From Staphylococcus lloydii (GTDB lineage Bacteria > Bacillota > Bacilli > Staphylococcales > Staphylococcaceae), in NCBI RefSeq assembly GCF_015775975.1, contig NZ_CP064056.1, positions 1,922,001-1,986,000 of the forward strand: a stretch of 64,000 nucleotides of DNA. Reading direction: 5' to 3'. A program made the translations under genes and the position numbers. The notes beneath the pieces are model-generated. The model did no database searches and was not told the DNA's origin. It was given only the letters and a program-made list of their open reading frames with translations. Every line of letters begins with the position of its first letter. Positions within the stretch are counted from its first letter, which is position 1. Below are positions 11,484-19,434 of the stretch, in pieces.

Positions 11484-11804
11484 ATGCAACATATTAAAAC
11501 AAATGATGATTTTAACACTACTATAAATAGCGATAACCCGGTAATTGTTAAATTCGAAGCTGGTTGGTGTCCAGATTGTAAAGCCATGGATATGTGGATT
11601 GATCCAATACAAGAAAAATATAACGATTACAACTGGTATACAGTAAATAGAGATGAACTAGAAGATGTTGCTGCGGACAATGATGTCATGGGTATCCCTA
11701 GTTTATTAGTATTTAAAAACGGGGAAAAATTAGCGCATTTACATTCAGCAAATGCTAAATCACCTGAACAAGTTGAGTCTTTCTTAGCTGAAACATTCAA
11801 TTAA
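11484..11804 (+). CDS. Thioredoxin-family protein, WCPDC motif
   Basis: 106 residues. Active site Trp-Cys29-Pro-Asp-Cys32 in KFEAGWCPDCKAMD and cis-proline in GIPSLLVFK. Divergent from the ArsC/Spx-like gene, sharing a 146-bp promoter region; -10 candidate TATAAT at about 11441-11446. Possibly a reductase dedicated to a peroxidase or a redox chaperone. Confidence 0.9.
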   Translation: MQHIKTNDDFNTTINSDNPVIVKFEAGWCPDCKAMDMWIDPIQEKYNDYNWYTVNRDELEDVAADNDVMGIPSLLVFKNGEKLAHLHSANAKSPEQVESFLAETFN

Positions 11805-11833
11805 TTTATCCTAAATTCTATCTTGTAATAAAT

Positions 11834-11876
11834 AACAACTCATTTCACTGATTTAATCAGTTAGAAATGAGTTGTT
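11834..11876 (+). terminator. Terminator-like hairpin after thioredoxin gene
   Basis: A 13-bp stem AACAACTCATTTC / GAAATGAGTTGTT with an inner CTGATT/AATCAG helix; the T tract is short (TTTT). Confidence 0.65.
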
Positions 11877-11962
11877 TTAGTATAAAAGGAACTATTTTTG
11901 AGATGCACTCACTACGATTACGTGGCAATTTAAAGTTAAACTTGAATAAAAATCCAAACTAA

Positions 11963-12003
11963 AAGCAGTAGCAATTATTATTAAAAATAAATTGCTACTG
12001 CTT
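11963..12003 (-). terminator. Hairpin, probable terminator of the nitroreductase gene
   Basis: Exact 14-bp inverted repeat AAGCAGTAGCAATT / AATTGCTACTGCTT, followed on the minus strand by TTTTAG, about 100 nt past the nitroreductase stop. The rest of 11877-12100 shows nothing else. Confidence 0.55.
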
Positions 12004-12100
12004 ATTTCTAGGACGTTTAAGTCCATAACGCTTGTGCTTAAAGTTTATATTAATCTAATTTGTAATTTCCTAGATTATTTATTAATTAAAGAGAGATTAA

Positions 12101-12640
12101 CTAAAATTTGGTAATAATATTATTCGTATGACGCGGCGCATGTGGCATAGTATCTTGCATATCTGTTAGATATAAAAAGCCTACCAAGCTTTCGTCATCT
12201 TTGACGCCAAATTCTTTTCTTACTTGTGGCATGAAAATATATGGTGGTGTTTTCCAACATGTGCCGATATGCGCTTCATGTAGTAATAACATTAAATTTT
12301 GAGCAAATGTACCAAAAGCTAAATAGTTTTCTAAATTTTCTTTTTGTCTTGGATCATCTTTAACGATTAATGCTAACATACCGCCCAATTTTGTCACCGT
12401 ATTATAGTGATCTTGTTGTTTATCTTTTTGATGAGGAAATGCCTTATCCGAAATTGCTTTACTCATATCACCTAATCTATCTTTAGCGATATGCACAACA
12501 CGCCAAGGTTCTCTTAAGCCATGGTTTGGCGCATCAGATGATTGCTTTATAGCTTGATACAATGCTTCATCATCGATATACATATCTCTCTTAAATATTT
12601 TACAACTTCTTCTATTAGCGATTGCATCTTGTAGTTCCAT
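12101..12640 (-). CDS. Nitroreductase-family FMN oxidoreductase
   Basis: 179 residues. ANRRSCKIF is the N-terminal FMN phosphate-binding motif, SSDAPNHGLREPWRVVHI the flavin-contacting loop, and the C-terminal half (CWKTPPY, GFLYL) closes the dimer. The family reduces nitro compounds, quinones or flavins with NAD(P)H; substrate unknown. ATG start with a weak GAAAGGGCG upstream. Same neighbour (aroD) as in S. aureus. Confidence 0.88.
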   Translation of the reverse strand: MELQDAIANRRSCKIFKRDMYIDDEALYQAIKQSSDAPNHGLREPWRVVHIAKDRLGDMSKAISDKAFPHQKDKQQDHYNTVTKLGGMLALIVKDDPRQKENLENYLAFGTFAQNLMLLLHEAHIGTCWKTPPYIFMPQVRKEFGVKDDESLVGFLYLTDMQDTMPHAPRHTNNIITKF

Positions 12641-12706
12641 TCTCTATCGCCCTTTCGTTAATGATAACTATTTTCAATTATAAGATACAATCGTGCTCTT
12701 TTCAAA

Positions 12707-13420
12707 TTACTCGTATATTTTTAATTGTTCCCTTAACACACTTACGTGTATTTGTCCCGGTGCTTTCGGCGTATCTAAACAACCATATGAAACAGTACCA
12801 CCAAAGACACCTTGTGCAGTTCTAGTCACCAAACCTAATTTTGACATTGCTATACCTATAACGCGTGGATTAACTGAATCAGCGGAATCAGACATTGCCA
12901 TCAAGAGATTAGTGACATCTTGTTTATTTTTAGGCATGACAGCAACTTTAATGTAATCTGGACTGAATGACTGCATTTTATAATATAAATGTTTTAATTC
13001 GTCTAATTTAGGTGTTTGTTCAAAATCATGATAAGAAAGCACAACTTCCAAGTCTTTATTTTGAGCAGCCGAAATTATGGTAGCCAAAATCTCTTTATCA
13101 GTATTTTTATCAAATTCTATATCTATTAAATCGTAATTGTTAACTTTTATTAATGAATTTAGCATTTGATAATAGTCATCTCCATTTAACTGACCATTCC
13201 CGCCCTGACTACTAGTTCTATAAGTAATCAGCAAACGTTTATCTAAATCTTTAATTTGTTGTTGAATAGTATCGATTAAATTAACATCAATGTCATTCCA
13301 CTGATCAATTCGTAATTCTACAATATCAACATCTTCGTTATATTTTTTTAAATTAATAAGTGTTTCTTCGTCTAATTTAGTTTCTGGTGCTATTGTTACA
13401 GCAATGTCTACATGTGTCAT
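12707..13420 (-). CDS. aroD: Type I 3-dehydroquinate dehydratase
   Basis: 237 residues, third step of the shikimate pathway. Catalytic elements: Glu in VELRIDQW, His in VLSYHDFEQTP and the Schiff-base Lys in YIKVAVMPKN. ATG at 13418-13420 with AAGGTG upstream; a GTG three codons earlier sits in the ribosome site. Divergent from ohr. Confidence 0.96.
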   Translation of the reverse strand: MTHVDIAVTIAPETKLDEETLINLKKYNEDVDIVELRIDQWNDIDVNLIDTIQQQIKDLDKRLLITYRTSSQGGNGQLNGDDYYQMLNSLIKVNNYDLIDIEFDKNTDKEILATIISAAQNKDLEVVLSYHDFEQTPKLDELKHLYYKMQSFSPDYIKVAVMPKNKQDVTNLLMAMSDSADSVNPRVIGIAMSKLGLVTRTAQGVFGGTVSYGCLDTPKAPGQIHVSVLREQLKIYE

Positions 13421-13601
13421 GACTTTCACCTTCTATTTCTTAATATAATAAGCCATATTTTAGCTTAAGTTGTACAATAATTACAACTACCGGTACTATT
13501 GTTACTTATATATAATTAAAAAATCGGCTTTATTACTCATGATTAAACTTTCAAAATTTGGGGTACACTTTACGTATAACTAGAAATAAGGAGGAATTAT
13601 A

Positions 13602-14027
13602 ATGGCAGTTAATTATGAAACTAAAGCTACAAATACAGGTGGACGTAAAGGACACGTTCAAACTGATGATAAAGCAATAGACGTTGCAGTCATCCCTCCA
13701 GATCAAGCAGACGCAGATAAAGGTACGAACCCTGAACAATTATTCGCAGCAGGTTATGCTTCTTGCTTCAATGGTGCTTTTGACTTAATTTTAAAACAAA
13801 ACAAAGTCCGTGGTGCTGAACCAGAAGTGACGCTAACAGTTAGATTAGAAGACGACCCAGACGCTGAAAGCCCAAAATTAAGCGTTGATATTGATGCAAA
13901 AGTAAAAGATGTTTTATCTCAAACTGATGCTGAAAAATATTTACAAGATGCACATGAATTTTGCCCATATTCAAAAGCAACTCGTGGTAACATCGATGTT
14001 AATTTAAACGTTGAAGTTGTAAGCTAA
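13602..14027 (+). CDS. ohr: OsmC/Ohr-family organic hydroperoxide reductase
   Basis: 141 residues. The two redox cysteines are Cys55 ([10 protein letters not shown]) and Cys121 ([13 protein letters not shown]), the Ohr/OsmC peroxidatic-resolving pair. The enzyme reduces organic and fatty-acid hydroperoxides in the cytosol. AAGGAGG ribosome site 8 nt before ATG. No adjacent OhrR-type regulator is seen. Confidence 0.92.
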   Translation: MAVNYETKATNTGGRKGHVQTDDKAIDVAVIPPDQADADKGTNPEQLFAAGYASCFNGAFDLILKQNKVRGAEPEVTLTVRLEDDPDAESPKLSVDIDAKVKDVLSQTDAEKYLQDAHEFCPYSKATRGNIDVNLNVEVVS

Positions 14028-14060
14028 GGATTCGAGAATTTAAGTTTATTCAACAATGAA

Positions 14061-14098
14061 TACTATAAAAGGCATATGCCTTTTATAGTATTTTTTTA
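14061..14098 (+). terminator. Terminator of ohr
   Basis: A 30-bp perfect palindrome centred on GGCATATGCC, arms TACTATAAAA / TTTTATAGTA, followed by TTTTTTT. Confidence 0.9.
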
Positions 14099-14322
14099 TG
14101 CATTTATAAAGTAACGCTTGAACTTTATTTAGCCTTGCAAATTCATTAATAAATTTAAAAACGAAAGATAAATTTGTATTAAATATATATATTGCCAAAT
14201 ATTATTAAGTTTTATGTATATAAAAGATTGCTATTGAATAATTAATCCTTTATTATAAAAATAACATTAACTATACACATATTTAATTCCCTATATAATC
14301 CACTTTTTGAAGGAGGACTACA

Positions 14323-14847
14323 ATGGTGCATTTTCGGATTTTAACGCATAGTGATTTAATGACATACCAACAATTTATAACATATGTATTACACAAGGGT
14401 GAAGATGTGTTTTCATGTGGCATTTATGATTTAGAACTAGCTTCAGAAGAAAATCTAAAGCCTACCTTAGCTCAAGATAATAGTAATTGTATTATTATTG
14501 GGGCTTTTTCCAATGAACAATTAATTGCTGCAACGACACTCTGTAATATAAAAATCCATGGTCTTTCTCACAAACTTTTTTTAGAAAACATGGCTATCAT
14601 TGCCGATGATATCGAAGAGCGTAAACAATTAGCTACACAATTAATTGCTCAAGTATTTAATTATTGTAAAGAACAGGAAATTGAAATTATCTTAGCTTCC
14701 GTTGCTTCTAATAATATTACTGCCAAAGTGTTTTTCAGTGATTTAGACTTCGAACTCCTAACTGTAGAACAACATGCTAGAAAGTATAATCAGCATTATG
14801 TAGATCAACATTGGTTAGTGTATCATTTAAAAGAAATTCCTTCTTAA
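14323..14847 (+). CDS. GNAT-family acetyltransferase
   Basis: 174 residues with the GNAT layout: beta strands through IIIGAFSNEQLIAATTL, a motif A region at QLATQLIAQVFNYCKEQ and a motif B segment KVFFSDLDFELL. The canonical Q/RxxGxG/A loop is poor (ERKQLATQ), so acetyl-CoA binding is inferred from the fold. Strong GGAGG site and a CTATATAAT -10 element about 20 nt upstream; monocistronic. Substrate unknown. Confidence 0.72.
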   Translation: MVHFRILTHSDLMTYQQFITYVLHKGEDVFSCGIYDLELASEENLKPTLAQDNSNCIIIGAFSNEQLIAATTLCNIKIHGLSHKLFLENMAIIADDIEERKQLATQLIAQVFNYCKEQEIEIILASVASNNITAKVFFSDLDFELLTVEQHARKYNQHYVDQHWLVYHLKEIPS

Positions 14848-15024
14848 ATAAAACAAATAATATGTTCTTCTTTTAAACTTCAAAAATGATTGACCCACAA
14901 TAAATAGTGTATAAACTAAGGTAATTTATACACTTTAACTTGTAATAAAAATCACAAAAATATATTATTCTACTATATACAATTACTGTAAACATAATTA
15001 CTGTATTTAGAGAGGATGTTTAAT

Positions 15025-15261
15025 TTGAATCACTCGAGCACTTTATTATCACTATTTTTATCTTTGGTTACATTAGCGATTCCTCTTTTTGTAGTTGCAA
15101 ATGTATTGGGCGGTAATATGACAATGGTTGTAGGTATACTATTTATTGCAGGCGTATTAATTTTTAATATTTCTGCCCTGTTAAATGGTGATAAGTTAGC
15201 AAATATCTTTGCTCTTGTAGTTACCTTATTTTCACTTATTGTTATACTATATCCTTTTTAG
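15025..15261 (+). CDS. Small membrane protein, unknown function
   Basis: 78 residues, almost wholly hydrophobic with three predicted helices (LLSLFLSLVTLAIPLFVVA, VVGILFIAGVLIF, IFALVVTLFSLIVILYPF). I chose TTG at 15025-15027 because AGAGAGG lies 9 nt upstream; the earlier ATG at 15016 directly abuts that site. No homologue recognised. Confidence 0.65.
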   Translation: MNHSSTLLSLFLSLVTLAIPLFVVANVLGGNMTMVVGILFIAGVLIFNISALLNGDKLANIFALVVTLFSLIVILYPF

Positions 15262-15298
15262 AAATCTCTTATATAACAAATACATATTAAATAAAGAG

Positions 15299-15352
15299 CA
15301 GTTAATAATTAATGATAATGGTTATTTATTTTTAATTATTAACTGTATTTTT
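15299..15352 (+). terminator. Terminator after the small membrane protein
   Basis: CAGTTAATAATT / AATTATTAACTG stem with a 23-nt loop, followed by TATTTTTTA. Confidence 0.7.
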
Positions 15353-15413
15353 TATGTTTTACAAAAGCACAAAAATTTTAAGAATTTTGTGAATATTAAT
15401 ATTAAAATTTTAA

Positions 15414-15428
15414 TGAAAGCGCTATAAT
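15414..15428 (+). promoter_or_regulatory. cre-like site overlapping the -10 of the CitMHS gene
   Basis: TGAAAGCGCTATAA matches the CcpA-binding consensus TGNAANCGNWWNCA at all but one position and overlaps TATAAT (15423-15428). This would place the transporter under carbon catabolite repression. Confidence 0.5.
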
Positions 15429-15451
15429 ATAAAAAAATAAGGGGGGAGTTT

Positions 15452-16747
15452 ATGTATTTAGCAATTTTAGGCTTTATTATGATTGCAGTTTTTATGATTT
15501 TAATTATGACACGAAAAATGTCAGCTTTAATAGCATTAATAGTAATTCCAACAATCTTTGCGTTAATCGGTGGTTTTTATGCTGGTATAGGTAAATTCAT
15601 GTTAGATGGTATTGGAACTGTGGCACCTACGGGTATTATGTTAACGTTCGCCATTCTATACTTTGGTGTAATGATCGACGCTGGTCTGTTTGAACCTGTT
15701 ATTAAATTAATTATTAAAGTAGTCAAAGGTGATCCAGTCAAAATAGCAATAGGAACTGTGCTTTTAGCTTCAATGGTGGCATTAGACGGTGATGGTACGA
15801 CTACGTTTATTATCACGGTCACAGCCATGATGCCACTTTATAAAAAAATAGGTATGAGCTACTACATATTATCAACACTTGCTTTATTATCCATAGGTGT
15901 AATGAATATGCTTCCATGGGGTGGGCCGACAGCACGTGCAATATCTTCTTTGCACTTACAAACTGAAGATGTTTTTATTCCAATTATTCCAGCTATGATT
16001 GCAGGTATCATTTTTGCGCTAGCTGTTGCAGTAATACTAGGAAATCGTTCTAAAAAATATATACACTCTGCGACAGATATCGATACTGATGATATACAAA
16101 TGACCGAATCTAAAGAAGATTCATTATTAAAACGACCAATAATGATTATACCAAATGCAATATTAACCATTTCATTAATAGTATGTTTACTTATTGAATT
16201 ATTACCTATTCCAGTCTTATTTATGGTTTGGTTCGGTGTAGCACTCTTAATTAACTATCCAAATTTGAGCATCCAAAATTCAGTAGTTAAAAAACATGCT
16301 GGTGATGTATTAGCAGTTATCAGTTTAGTATTCGCCTCTGGTATTTTCACAGGTATCATGGATGGTACGAAAATGGTAGACGAAATGGCACATACATTGG
16401 TGCAAATCATCCCAGAAGCATTGGGCAGTCATTTTGCTGTCATAACCGCAATTTTAAGTGGACCTTTCACCTACTTCATGGCGAATGATCCTTTTTATTA
16501 CGGCGTACTACCCATTCTAGCCGAATCTGCACACCAGTTTGGCATATCTAAAGTAGCAATGGCTCGTGCTTCTGTATTAGGACAACCATTACACGTATTA
16601 AGTCCACTATATGCAGCTGGTTATCTTTTAGTCGGCATGCTAGACATCGAGTATGGTCGTAACCAACGTATCGTAATTAAATGGGCAATAGGATCCAGTC
16701 TATTTATGATATTTGTTGCAATAATACTAGGCATCATTCCGTGGTAA
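15452..16747 (+). CDS. CitMHS-family citrate/metal (H+) symporter
   Basis: 431 residues, about 11-12 membrane helices in the ion-transporter superfamily arrangement of two inverted halves. Family markers: MVALDGDGTTTFIITVTAMMPLY in the first re-entrant region, LPWGGPTARA in the middle, and FTYFMANDPFYYGVLPILAE in the second half. B. subtilis CitM/CitH take up citrate complexed with Mg or Ca. GGGGGG ribosome site. No two-component regulator (CitST) nearby. Confidence 0.9.
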   Translation: MYLAILGFIMIAVFMILIMTRKMSALIALIVIPTIFALIGGFYAGIGKFMLDGIGTVAPTGIMLTFAILYFGVMIDAGLFEPVIKLIIKVVKGDPVKIAIGTVLLASMVALDGDGTTTFIITVTAMMPLYKKIGMSYYILSTLALLSIGVMNMLPWGGPTARAISSLHLQTEDVFIPIIPAMIAGIIFALAVAVILGNRSKKYIHSATDIDTDDIQMTESKEDSLLKRPIMIIPNAILTISLIVCLLIELLPIPVLFMVWFGVALLINYPNLSIQNSVVKKHAGDVLAVISLVFASGIFTGIMDGTKMVDEMAHTLVQIIPEALGSHFAVITAILSGPFTYFMANDPFYYGVLPILAESAHQFGISKVAMARASVLGQPLHVLSPLYAAGYLLVGMLDIEYGRNQRIVIKWAIGSSLFMIFVAIILGIIPW

Positions 16748-16780
16748 TTATAAAATATAATAAATAATTTAAAACCATTA

Positions 16781-16811
16781 AAGCTAGGACATTTATTGTT
16801 CTAGCTTTTTT
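16781..16811 (+). terminator. Terminator of the CitMHS gene
   Basis: AAGCTAGGAC / GTTCTAGCTT (one G-U) followed by TTTTTT. Confidence 0.8.
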
Positions 16812-16824
16812 AATGAGACACAAA

Positions 16825-16854
16825 AATCGCTAAAGTATTAATACTTTAGCGATT
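16825..16854. repeat. 30-bp perfect inverted repeat
   Basis: AATCGCTAAAGTATT followed by its exact complement. No T tract on either side, so not a standard terminator; could be a protein site or a relic hairpin. Confidence 0.5.
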
Positions 16855-17024
16855 GGATGTCACATATCTCATTTTTGTTGTAGCCCTATTCCTGCATAAA
16901 TTAAGACTTAATGCACATTAAAAACAAGTATTTTTTCATTAATTTGTATAAACTTTCGTTTTATTTTAATAGTACATGGGTAAAAGTTAAAGTCGGATTT
17001 ACAATATTAAGGAGTGTATTAATT

Positions 17025-17258
17025 ATGAATCAAACAAATGATTGCAATTACGTTAATCCTTCAGCTATATCACTTGATTGGGAATGCTTTATTATAAGCA
17101 AAAGTGAAATGCTATTAGATGGTTTACCAAGTGAATTGATTAATACTTGGCTAGATCAAGACATAATTGAACCATTTTCAGTGAGAAATAATGAAATTAA
17201 CTTTAAAACAAGAGATGTGTGGGAAGCATTAATTGAACATAATTGGTATTACAATTGA
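17025..17258 (+). CDS. Small hypothetical protein
   Basis: 77 residues, soluble and acidic-aromatic (WECFIISKSEMLLDGLPSELINTWL, DVWEALIEHNWYYN). The start ATG at 17025 has AAGGAG 11-12 nt upstream; an open frame continues 38 codons upstream without a ribosome site. It converges on the YozE-like gene, ending 2 nt from that gene's stop. No family recognised. Confidence 0.6.
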   Translation: MNQTNDCNYVNPSAISLDWECFIISKSEMLLDGLPSELINTWLDQDIIEPFSVRNNEINFKTRDVWEALIEHNWYYN

Positions 17259-17260
17259 TT

Positions 17261-17470
17261 TTAATTATAGTTAACACGATATAAACTGAGCGCTCTATTG
17301 GCAGATTCTAACATCTCATGATCTAAATAATGACTATGGAAGTATTTACGTAGCGTAGAATGGCATGTTTCATTTTTGGGAAAATTCTTATCACTGCTCA
17401 CATTATGCGCTAAATTACCAAGTGGTGTATCATCTTCTATAAATGTTATTACAAAATCATAAAATGTCAT
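17261..17470 (-). CDS. YozE-like (UPF0346) SAM-fold small protein
   Basis: 69 residues. MTFYDFVITF, then NLAHNVSSDKNFPKNETCHSTLRKYF and a C-terminal ALSLYRVNYN follow the YozE pattern (SFYxFVxT...LAxxIxxDxxFPKxxxxxxxLxxYL). The family forms a small helical SAM-like fold of unknown role in Firmicutes. Start at 17468-17470 chosen by distance from GGGG; an ATG two codons upstream is possible. Confidence 0.75.
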   Translation of the reverse strand: MTFYDFVITFIEDDTPLGNLAHNVSSDKNFPKNETCHSTLRKYFHSHYLDHEMLESANRALSLYRVNYN

Positions 17471-17673
17471 TAGCATCTACCCCAGTTTATTTATTTTAAT
17501 CAGCGCTTACATTCTCTTTATGACAGCCTTTGTTCAATCATATCAAATTTAAACTTTTTGTCTATATATATATCTTACTGTTTTTGTAGTATTAATATCA
17601 ACACATCTGATGTGACAACGTTTATAGGCGAATGTAAATATTATTAAATTAATTTAAAAATTGTATGAACAAC

Positions 17674-17709
17674 AAACATGGCAACTTATAATTAAAAGTT
17701 GCCATGTTT
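17674..17709 (-). terminator. Terminator of the TM2 gene
   Basis: A 13-14 bp stem AACATGGCAACTT / AAGTTGCCATGTT, 11 nt past the TM2 stop; T content follows on both sides. Confidence 0.7.
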
Positions 17710-17719
17710 TTCATTATCT

Positions 17720-17929
17720 TTAAACGAGCACATTACCATTTTCATCAGCAGGTTTAAATAATGTAATTATTGCTCCAATAATGGCTAAAATGTGTGGTAT
17801 TGCAGTCCAACAAAATACTAAGAAAATCAAACCTACAACTGGTTTACGTGCGTAAAATTTATGAACTCCAAAGCTACCTAAAAATATAGCCAATACGATA
17901 TATAAAACTTTATTTACTTCATTCATCAT
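17720..17929 (-). CDS. TM2-domain membrane protein
   Basis: 69 residues: helix one IVLAIFLGSFGVHKFYARKP carries the TM2 signature G-x-H-x-F-Y, and helix two spans GLIFLVFCWTAIPHILAIIGAIITLF. TM2 proteins are small two-helix inner-membrane proteins of poorly known function. Strong GGGAGGTGA ribosome site. Confidence 0.85.
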   Translation of the reverse strand: MMNEVNKVLYIVLAIFLGSFGVHKFYARKPVVGLIFLVFCWTAIPHILAIIGAIITLFKPADENGNVLV

Positions 17930-18228
17930 TAAGTCACCTCCCTAATTATGATTAATTAGAAGATATATTTATATTTTATCTAGAATCAGCGGAAATTGCT
18001 AATAACTTAATAACTACACTAGTCATATTTGCTTTATGACTCAAGATAATACTTTAATAACTGGTCATAATAATTATTGTTGTAAATAATGTAACTAAAA
18101 TGTTAATTCATTTGTCTATTGCACACTTATAATAAATGATAAGATAAATACAATAAATGTTCGATTACACTTTAACTTTAATTTGTTCGATTTATTAAAT
18201 TTAGATTTTTGAGTAAGGAGGTTGAGTT
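17930..18228. other. Intergenic region, nothing recognised
   Basis: About 300 bases, AT rich; must contain the divergent promoters of the TM2 gene and the next small gene, but I see no repeat, RNA or conserved motif. Confidence 0.4.
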
Positions 18229-18411
18229 ATGAGTTTACATTTCTTAATAGTATTTTGGCTATCTTTCATATTTTTAGTAGCAGGTGTCATCACCTTTATT
18301 CTTTTTAAACGAAAAAAACCTTCTGAAGGTAAAGATTCATTACTTGGTGTTACAGTAATGCTTCTCATTTTTGGCATAGTTGGTATATTGTTCAGCCTAA
18401 TATTTAGTTAA
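18229..18411 (+). CDS. Small two-helix membrane protein
   Basis: 60 residues. Helix FLIVFWLSFIFLVAGVITFILF, a charged loop KRKKPSEGKD, helix VTVMLLIFGIVGILFSLIF. AAGGAGG 7 nt before ATG makes translation likely. Unknown role. Confidence 0.65.
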   Translation: MSLHFLIVFWLSFIFLVAGVITFILFKRKKPSEGKDSLLGVTVMLLIFGIVGILFSLIFS

Positions 18412-18459
18412 CTATATTAATATCTCAAGTAAAACTTAAAATTTTAGAGGTGACACCCT

Positions 18460-18711
18460 ATGCATTTACAAAACTTTCCTGAGTGGCAAGTTATTAATAA
18501 AAGTACGAAAAAGTTTGCTATCCAAGAAGATCAACAAAGTTTATCTATAGTTAGCCCTATTAATGATTATGCTTTCGCTATTTTAAACCAAATATTTTTC
18601 ACTATAACTAATGGTAAAGTTACTGAAGTAACGACTGAAAACAATAGTAATGAACTAAAGATTGAAGTAGATCAAGAAAGCACCAGTATCACAATTTTAG
18701 ATAAAGACTAA
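18460..18711 (+). CDS. Small hypothetical protein
   Basis: 83 residues, no membrane segment; beta-rich C-terminal half with alternating polar and hydrophobic residues (TEVTTENNSNELKIEVDQ). AGAGGTGA ribosome site. It follows the previous membrane protein by 48 nt in the same direction, so may share its transcript. Confidence 0.6.
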   Translation: MHLQNFPEWQVINKSTKKFAIQEDQQSLSIVSPINDYAFAILNQIFFTITNGKVTEVTTENNSNELKIEVDQESTSITILDKD

Positions 18712-18773
18712 TTTCAATTAGTTGCGCAATACATTTACGCATCCTAACTGTCTTCTTAGAAGGATAAATTAAC

Positions 18774-18838
18774 ACTTACGCTTTAAATAATACGACTTAC
18801 GAATTAATTGCCTAAAATTAAATTACCTCCTATATAAT
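18774..18838 (+). promoter_or_regulatory. Promoter of the PSM-like genes with a 21-bp-spaced direct repeat
   Basis: ACTTACG occurs at 18774-18780 and 18795-18801 (21-bp period, same helix face). A TTGCCT -35 (18808-18813) and TATAAT -10 (18833-18838) follow with a long 19-bp spacer. The layout resembles AgrA-activated promoters; the repeat sequence itself is not a good match to the AgrA consensus. Confidence 0.35.
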
Positions 18839-18872
18839 AAAGTTAAGTTAAAACAAAGAAGGAGGTAACACT

Positions 18873-18941
18873 ATGGAATGGACAGAAATCGTAGGTGGCA
18901 TCATCAAAGTTGTTAAAACAATCGTAGAAAGTTTTAAATAA
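18873..18941 (+). CDS. Phenol-soluble modulin alpha-like peptide 1
   Basis: 22 residues, sequence MEWTEIVGGIIKVVKTIVES then FK. GAAGGAGG lies 6-7 nt before ATG. The IIKVVKTIVESF core aligns with S. aureus PSM-alpha peptides (GIIKVIKSLIEQF in PSM-alpha-1), and the hydrophobic face I-V-I-I-V-V-I-V-F repeats every 3-4 residues, as in an amphipathic helix. Too short for ordinary ORF calling. PSMs are secreted without a signal peptide through the Pmt exporter and act as surfactants and cytolysins. Confidence 0.78.
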   Translation: MEWTEIVGGIIKVVKTIVESFK

Positions 18942-18971
18942 TTTCTTATAACTTCTTAGGAGGCGTTAAAT

Positions 18972-19037
18972 ATGGAGTGGACTCAAATCGTAGATGGTGT
19001 CTTAAACGCTATTAAAGCAATTATAGATATCTTTTAA
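18972..19037 (+). CDS. Phenol-soluble modulin alpha-like peptide 2
   Basis: 21 residues, MEWTQIVDGVLNAIKAIIDI then F. It shares the MEWTxIVxG start with the first peptide 30 nt upstream, while its KAIIDIF end equals the C-terminal core of S. aureus PSM-alpha-4. TTAGGAGG lies about 8 nt before ATG. Both peptides are on one transcript ended by the hairpin at 19113. Tandem short PSM genes with separate ribosome sites are the normal arrangement of psm-alpha loci. Confidence 0.78.
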   Translation: MEWTQIVDGVLNAIKAIIDIF

Positions 19038-19112
19038 TCGTAATTTCTTTTTTATAATAACGCTTAATATTCTATCGTTTTTATTTACTAAAATTTTCTT
19101 TATAACTATATA

Positions 19113-19152
19113 TAACCCAACATCTTGCTATAAGATTGTTGGGTTCTTTTTA
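19113..19152 (+). terminator. Terminator of the PSM-like operon
   Basis: AACCCAAC ATCTT / AAGAT T GTTGGGTT hairpin followed by CTTTTTATTTT. Confidence 0.85.
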
Positions 19153-19244
19153 TTTTATAGCACTATTAATTTGTCTATCCTTGCTAAATTCGGGTAAAGA
19201 TTACTAAATGATATTATTTAATTTAGTGATTGGGCGTGGTGGGT

Positions 19245-19373
19245 ATGAAATATGTAAAAAAAATATTATTAATTGTCACAGGCATATTTATAGTACGCGC
19301 ATTATTGTTGAATGTAAATGAAACTAGCGATGACATAGTTGAAAATAAAGTTAATGTAGAAGCAAAACGCTAA
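19245..19373 (+). CDS. Small membrane-anchored peptide
   Basis: 42 residues: Lys-rich start MKYVKK, one hydrophobic helix ILLIVTGIFIVRALLL, then an acidic polar tail (NETSDDIVENKVNVEAKR). GGTGGG directly precedes it. Its stop codon lies inside the stem of the following terminator (19366-19392). Same plan as the 49-residue peptide at 21377. Confidence 0.5.
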   Translation: MKYVKKILLIVTGIFIVRALLLNVNETSDDIVENKVNVEAKR

Positions 19374-19397
19374 AGTAAATTACTTTAGTGTTTTTTA
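19366..19397 (+). terminator. Terminator overlapping the end of the 42-residue ORF
   Basis: AACGCTAAAGTA / TACTTTAGTGTT followed by TTTTTT. Confidence 0.75.
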
Positions 19398-19434
19398 TGT
19401 TAAAATTAATAAAAATCTTTAATGGGTTGATGAC

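Noticed and set aside
15239..15427. 62-codon frame before the CitMHS gene
   Set aside because: It reads through a terminator hairpin and the promoter/cre region; Ile/Asn/Lys-rich junk composition.
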